In this document: positions 5,237 through 7,382 of the stretch, piece by piece
Position numbering within the stretch: position 1 is the stretch's first letter
How the letters are laid out: the number at the start of each line of letters is the position of its first letter
Source: Candidatus Stahliibacteriota bacterium
GTDB lineage: Bacteria > Hydrothermota > Tepidihabitantia > SM23-42
Length of the DNA stretch: 7,382 bases
Assembly (NCBI GenBank): GCA_030613445.1
Contig: JAUWLY010000137.1
Location: 1-7,382, forward strand
Direction of reading: 5' to 3'
Made by a program: the position numbers and the translations under genes
The notes under the pieces: generated by a model
Database searches by the model: none
What the model was told of the DNA's origin: nothing
The model's input: only the letters and a program-made list of their open reading frames with translations

Positions 5237-5515
5237 ATGATCAATAGAAAAACAGTCAATAGAATAAAAAGGATGGTTTTTAAAAAATTTCCAGAGTTTA
5301 AAGGAATTGACCCGAAAATATCGGAAAGGAAAATCAAGCCGCAGAGTGCAATCTACAGAAAACTATCACTTGGTACACCGAAGATATTGAGAAAAGTCTT
5401 TCGATTGAAGTTCGAAAAGAAAGTGACAACTGTTGATGAGATGGAGATTGACCGGATTTTGACCGTGACCCTCAATGAAGCGGGCGAAATAATAAAGATA
5501 ACTGAATCACGATGA
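5237..5515 (+). CDS. Unrecognised basic 92-residue protein
   Basis: I do not recognise this family. The first two thirds (1-62) are rich in Lys and Arg (for example RIKRMVFKKF, SERKIKPQS, ILRKVFRLKFEKK). The end (63-92) looks like two beta strands, 'DRILTVTLNE' and 'GEIIKITESR', joined by a tight turn. There is no signal peptide, membrane helix or Cys/His cluster. It starts 2 bp after the peptidase stop, with only a weak purine stretch (gggaag) as ribosome site, and ends in an ATGA overlap with V-ATPase subunit C. Its composition and length do not suit the ATPase subunits expected near here: E and G/H are long helices, K is a membrane proteolipid. It may be a partner, substrate or inhibitor of the peptidase, or an ATPase accessory; this is inference from position only. 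Confidence 0.7.
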   Translation: MINRKTVNRIKRMVFKKFPEFKGIDPKISERKIKPQSAIYRKLSLGTPKILRKVFRLKFEKKVTTVDEMEIDRILTVTLNEAGEIIKITESR

Positions 5516-6426
5516 TAAAAGGAACTGACGATACAAGGTATGCATATGTAAATGGTATTATACGCGCACGTGAGGCTCGGTTACTGACGAAAGGTCATTT
5601 TGACCGACTCATCGCCAGTACGTTAAGCAATTTTGCGACAATACTATCAGATTCACCTTATATTGGACATGAAGATATTACCGCAGGTTTTGATTTGGAG
5701 GAAGATAGGGTTGGGGATTTATTCAGAAAATACTGCCAGCACAGTGAGATCCAACAGTATATTGACTGGCCTCAGCAGATTCATAATATAAAAGTGAAAT
5801 TGAAAGAGGGTAGTGATTCTTTACTTTATGCACAGCCCGGTGCGGAAATTGAAGAATGGCCTGAAACTATTGAAGAGATTGAAAGATTTGCTGTGAACAA
5901 AAACCCCTTTATACTTTCGACAAATCTCGACAAAATCTTGTGCAAATATCTATACAAAACTGCCCAGACAATGCCGTTTTTCAAAGGCTATTTTCGAATC
6001 TCTTTCGATCTTGAGAATATCCGTAGTTTTTTCAGAGCACGGCACTTTGAAAACACGCACGAAATATTTAATCAGGTATTTATAGAATACGGCAGTATTG
6101 GTCGAGAGAAATTTGTCGATAATTTAAGGAGTGAATATGATTTACTCGGTAAAAATTTCTTTACCACACCTTATGCAGCATTATTAGATAAAGGGGGAGC
6201 ATATATCAAACAGAGGAATTCTTTTTTAAGATTGGAAAGGATATGTGAGGAGATTAGGCTGCAATTTTTGCATGCCGCACGTAGGATGACTTTTGGTGTC
6301 GAGCCATTATTTGCGTATTACCAGTTTAAGCTCGCAGAAATAAAGAAACTACGGCAAGTCTATTGGGGTAAATTGAATGAGGTCGAGATCGATGATTTGA
6401 AGGAGAGTATCGCTGGTGTCTGGTAA
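5512..6426 (+). CDS. atpC (ntpC): V/A-type ATPase subunit C
   Basis: 304 residues, slightly shorter than Thermus and Enterococcus homologues (about 320-335). Subunit C (AC39/d family) is the funnel-shaped, all-helical socket that joins the central stalk (D, F) to the proteolipid ring. Typical features are the N-terminal 'RYAYVNGIIRAREARLL' and the C-terminal block at about 262-300, 'GVEPLFAYYQFKLAEIKKLR' followed by a GK. A repeated 'NIRSFFRAR' helix near 170-178 is also family-like. The ATG overlaps the stop of the preceding small gene (ATGA) and no Shine-Dalgarno is visible, so it probably depends on coupled translation. Its last 11 nt overlap the subunit F gene. Confidence 0.9.
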   Translation: MIKGTDDTRYAYVNGIIRAREARLLTKGHFDRLIASTLSNFATILSDSPYIGHEDITAGFDLEEDRVGDLFRKYCQHSEIQQYIDWPQQIHNIKVKLKEGSDSLLYAQPGAEIEEWPETIEEIERFAVNKNPFILSTNLDKILCKYLYKTAQTMPFFKGYFRISFDLENIRSFFRARHFENTHEIFNQVFIEYGSIGREKFVDNLRSEYDLLGKNFFTTPYAALLDKGGAYIKQRNSFLRLERICEEIRLQFLHAARRMTFGVEPLFAYYQFKLAEIKKLRQVYWGKLNEVEIDDLKESIAGVW

Positions 6427-6739
6427 AGCAATGGCCATAGTTGGGCAGAGAGAAACAATAATGCCATTTTTGGCAACTGGAGCGCATGTTGTCTATATTG
6501 AAGAAGGTGAGGGCGCCCATGTTATTGAAGATCTTGTCGCTCAAGGCTTTAAAATAATATTTTTTACTGAAGAGTTTATCGATGAATTAGATGCTATTTT
6601 GATGAAATACCGTAATCAGACTGTCCCTTGTTTGATCCCCATCCCTACTGGAAGGGGCAAGACAAAACTTGCTATTGAAAGGATAAGAGGTGTGATTAAA
6701 AAAGCTGTTGGAGCTGATGTTTTCTTGGAGGACAAATAA
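6416..6739 (+). CDS. atpF (ntpG): V/A-type ATPase subunit F
   Basis: 107 residues, the usual length. Subunit F is the small central-stalk protein with a CheY-like fold that binds subunit D inside the A3B3 head. Visible features are the first strand 'KAMAIVGQRETI', the 'IIFFTEEF' strand and helix, and the 'PCLIPIPTG' segment before a C-terminal helix. I chose the GTG at 6416 because aggag lies at 6401-6405, 10 nt before, and because it keeps the residues before the first strand. The in-frame ATG at 6431 lacks a ribosome site. The gene overlaps subunit C by 11 nt and subunit A by 1 nt (TAATG). Confidence 0.92.
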   Translation: MSGKAMAIVGQRETIMPFLATGAHVVYIEEGEGAHVIEDLVAQGFKIIFFTEEFIDELDAILMKYRNQTVPCLIPIPTGRGKTKLAIERIRGVIKKAVGADVFLEDK

Positions 6740-7382
6740 TGAGGAAAGGTGAAATTACTAAAGTGTCAGGGCCGCTTGTTGTTGCGAAAGGCATGAAAGG
6801 TAGTAAGATGTATGATGTGGTTCGCGTGAGTGAAGAGCGTTTGGTCGGTGAAATAATCGGACTTTATGCTGACACCGCGTCAATTCAGGTATATGAAGAA
6901 ACATCGGGTATCGGTCCAGGTGAGCCGGTTTACATAACTGATGAGCCCCTTATTGTCGAGCTCGGTCCTGGACTTATTGAATCAATTTTCGATGGTATTC
7001 AGCGACCTTTAGATATTATCAGAGATCAAACTGGTGATAGAATTGCTCGTGGTGTTGAGATTCCTGCATTGGAGCGCGATGTAAAATGGGCGTTCAAGCC
7101 ACTCGTTAAGAAAGATGATAAAGTCTGCGGCGGTGATATTATAGGTGAGGTACAGGAGACAGTACTTGTTGCGCACAAAATTATGGTTCCACATGATATT
7201 GAGGGCAAGATAAAAAATATTAAACAAGGTGAATATTTAATAACTGATACGGTATGTGAGATCGAGACCAAAGACGGGATTGTTCAACTTACATTGATGC
7301 AGCGTTGGCCAGTGCGTTTACCGCGTCCCTATAAGAAACGGCTTGCTCCATCCCTCATACTTTCAACTGGGCAGCGGGTGAT
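6739..7382 (+). CDS. atpA (ntpA): V/A-type ATPase catalytic subunit A, N-terminal part (runs off the right edge)
   Basis: 214 codons are visible with no stop. Subunit A carries the catalytic nucleotide sites of the rotary ATPase. The N-terminal barrel is clear: 'GEITKVSGPLVVAKGM', 'VGEIIGLY', 'YEETSGIGPGEPV' and 'LGPGLIESIFDGIQRPL'. The non-homologous insert specific to A subunits follows at about 110-190, then 'RWPVRLPRPYKKRL' and 'LSTGQRV', which leads into the nucleotide-binding domain. The P-loop would lie just outside the window. The ATG overlaps the F stop (TAATG) and a strong ggagg (6727-6731) lies 7 nt upstream. The position C-F-A matches the order in Thermus and Enterococcus operons. 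Direction of the enzyme (ATP synthesis or ion pumping) and ion (H+ or Na+) cannot be told from this part. Confidence 0.95.
   Translation, partial: MRKGEITKVSGPLVVAKGMKGSKMYDVVRVSEERLVGEIIGLYADTASIQVYEETSGIGPGEPVYITDEPLIVELGPGLIESIFDGIQRPLDIIRDQTGDRIARGVEIPALERDVKWAFKPLVKKDDKVCGGDIIGEVQETVLVAHKIMVPHDIEGKIKNIKQGEYLITDTVCEIETKDGIVQLTLMQRWPVRLPRPYKKRLAPSLILSTGQRV

Noticed and set aside
6326..7271. Minus-strand frames opposite subunits C, F and A
   Set aside because: The plus strand encodes clear V/A-ATPase subunits here, and the antisense frames have no start signals or similarity.

Overview
The window is AT-rich bacterial chromosome. Promoters are of sigma70 type (TTGACA/TATAAT) and several gene starts carry Shine-Dalgarno sequences. 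A V/A-type ATPase operon, a secreted propeller protein with a C-terminal FlgD/Por-sorting-like module, a KamA-family radical SAM enzyme and a succinyl-CoA synthetase alpha chain occur together. This mix recalls anaerobic, mostly uncultured lineages such as candidate division WOR-3 (Stahlbacteria), Cloacimonadota or other FCB-related phyla. That placement is an inference from gene content, not a phylogenetic result.

Layout, left to right. Positions 1-102 hold the last 33 codons of a sucD-like gene on the + strand. Positions 103-340 have no gene but contain nested inverted repeats. A minus-strand block follows, read from right to left: tRNA-Pro(UGG) with a consensus promoter (2201-2311), a 365-residue KamA-family radical SAM aminomutase-like enzyme (934-2031), and a two-pass membrane protein with a HAMP domain (341-934). 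The last two are coupled by a TAATG stop/start overlap. Positions 2312-2544 are AT-rich spacer with a doubtful small ORF on the + strand. A 500-residue secreted seven-bladed Asp-box propeller with a C-terminal sorting-like module occupies 2545-4047 on the minus strand.

A divergent promoter region (4048-4169) separates the propeller gene from a + strand operon that runs off the right edge. That operon encodes a cytoplasmic caspase-fold (clan CD, C25/CHAT-like) peptidase (4170-5234), an unrecognised basic 92-residue protein (5237-5515), V/A-ATPase subunit C (5512-6426), subunit F (6416-6739), and the N-terminal 214 residues of subunit A (6739 to the edge). Gaps are 2 bp or overlaps throughout, so the peptidase and the small protein probably share an mRNA with the rotary ATPase.

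Two points deserve most attention. First, both divergent genes at 4047 and 4170 have a TATAAT box 5-7 nt before the ATG and no Shine-Dalgarno sequence, so both mRNAs look leaderless, whereas several genes elsewhere in the window use Shine-Dalgarno sequences. Second, a caspase-like protease and an unknown small protein sit where subunits E, I and K often lie in V/A-ATPase operons. The KamA homologue also lacks the residues that bind the lysine side chain in lysine 2,3-aminomutase, so its substrate is probably not lysine.
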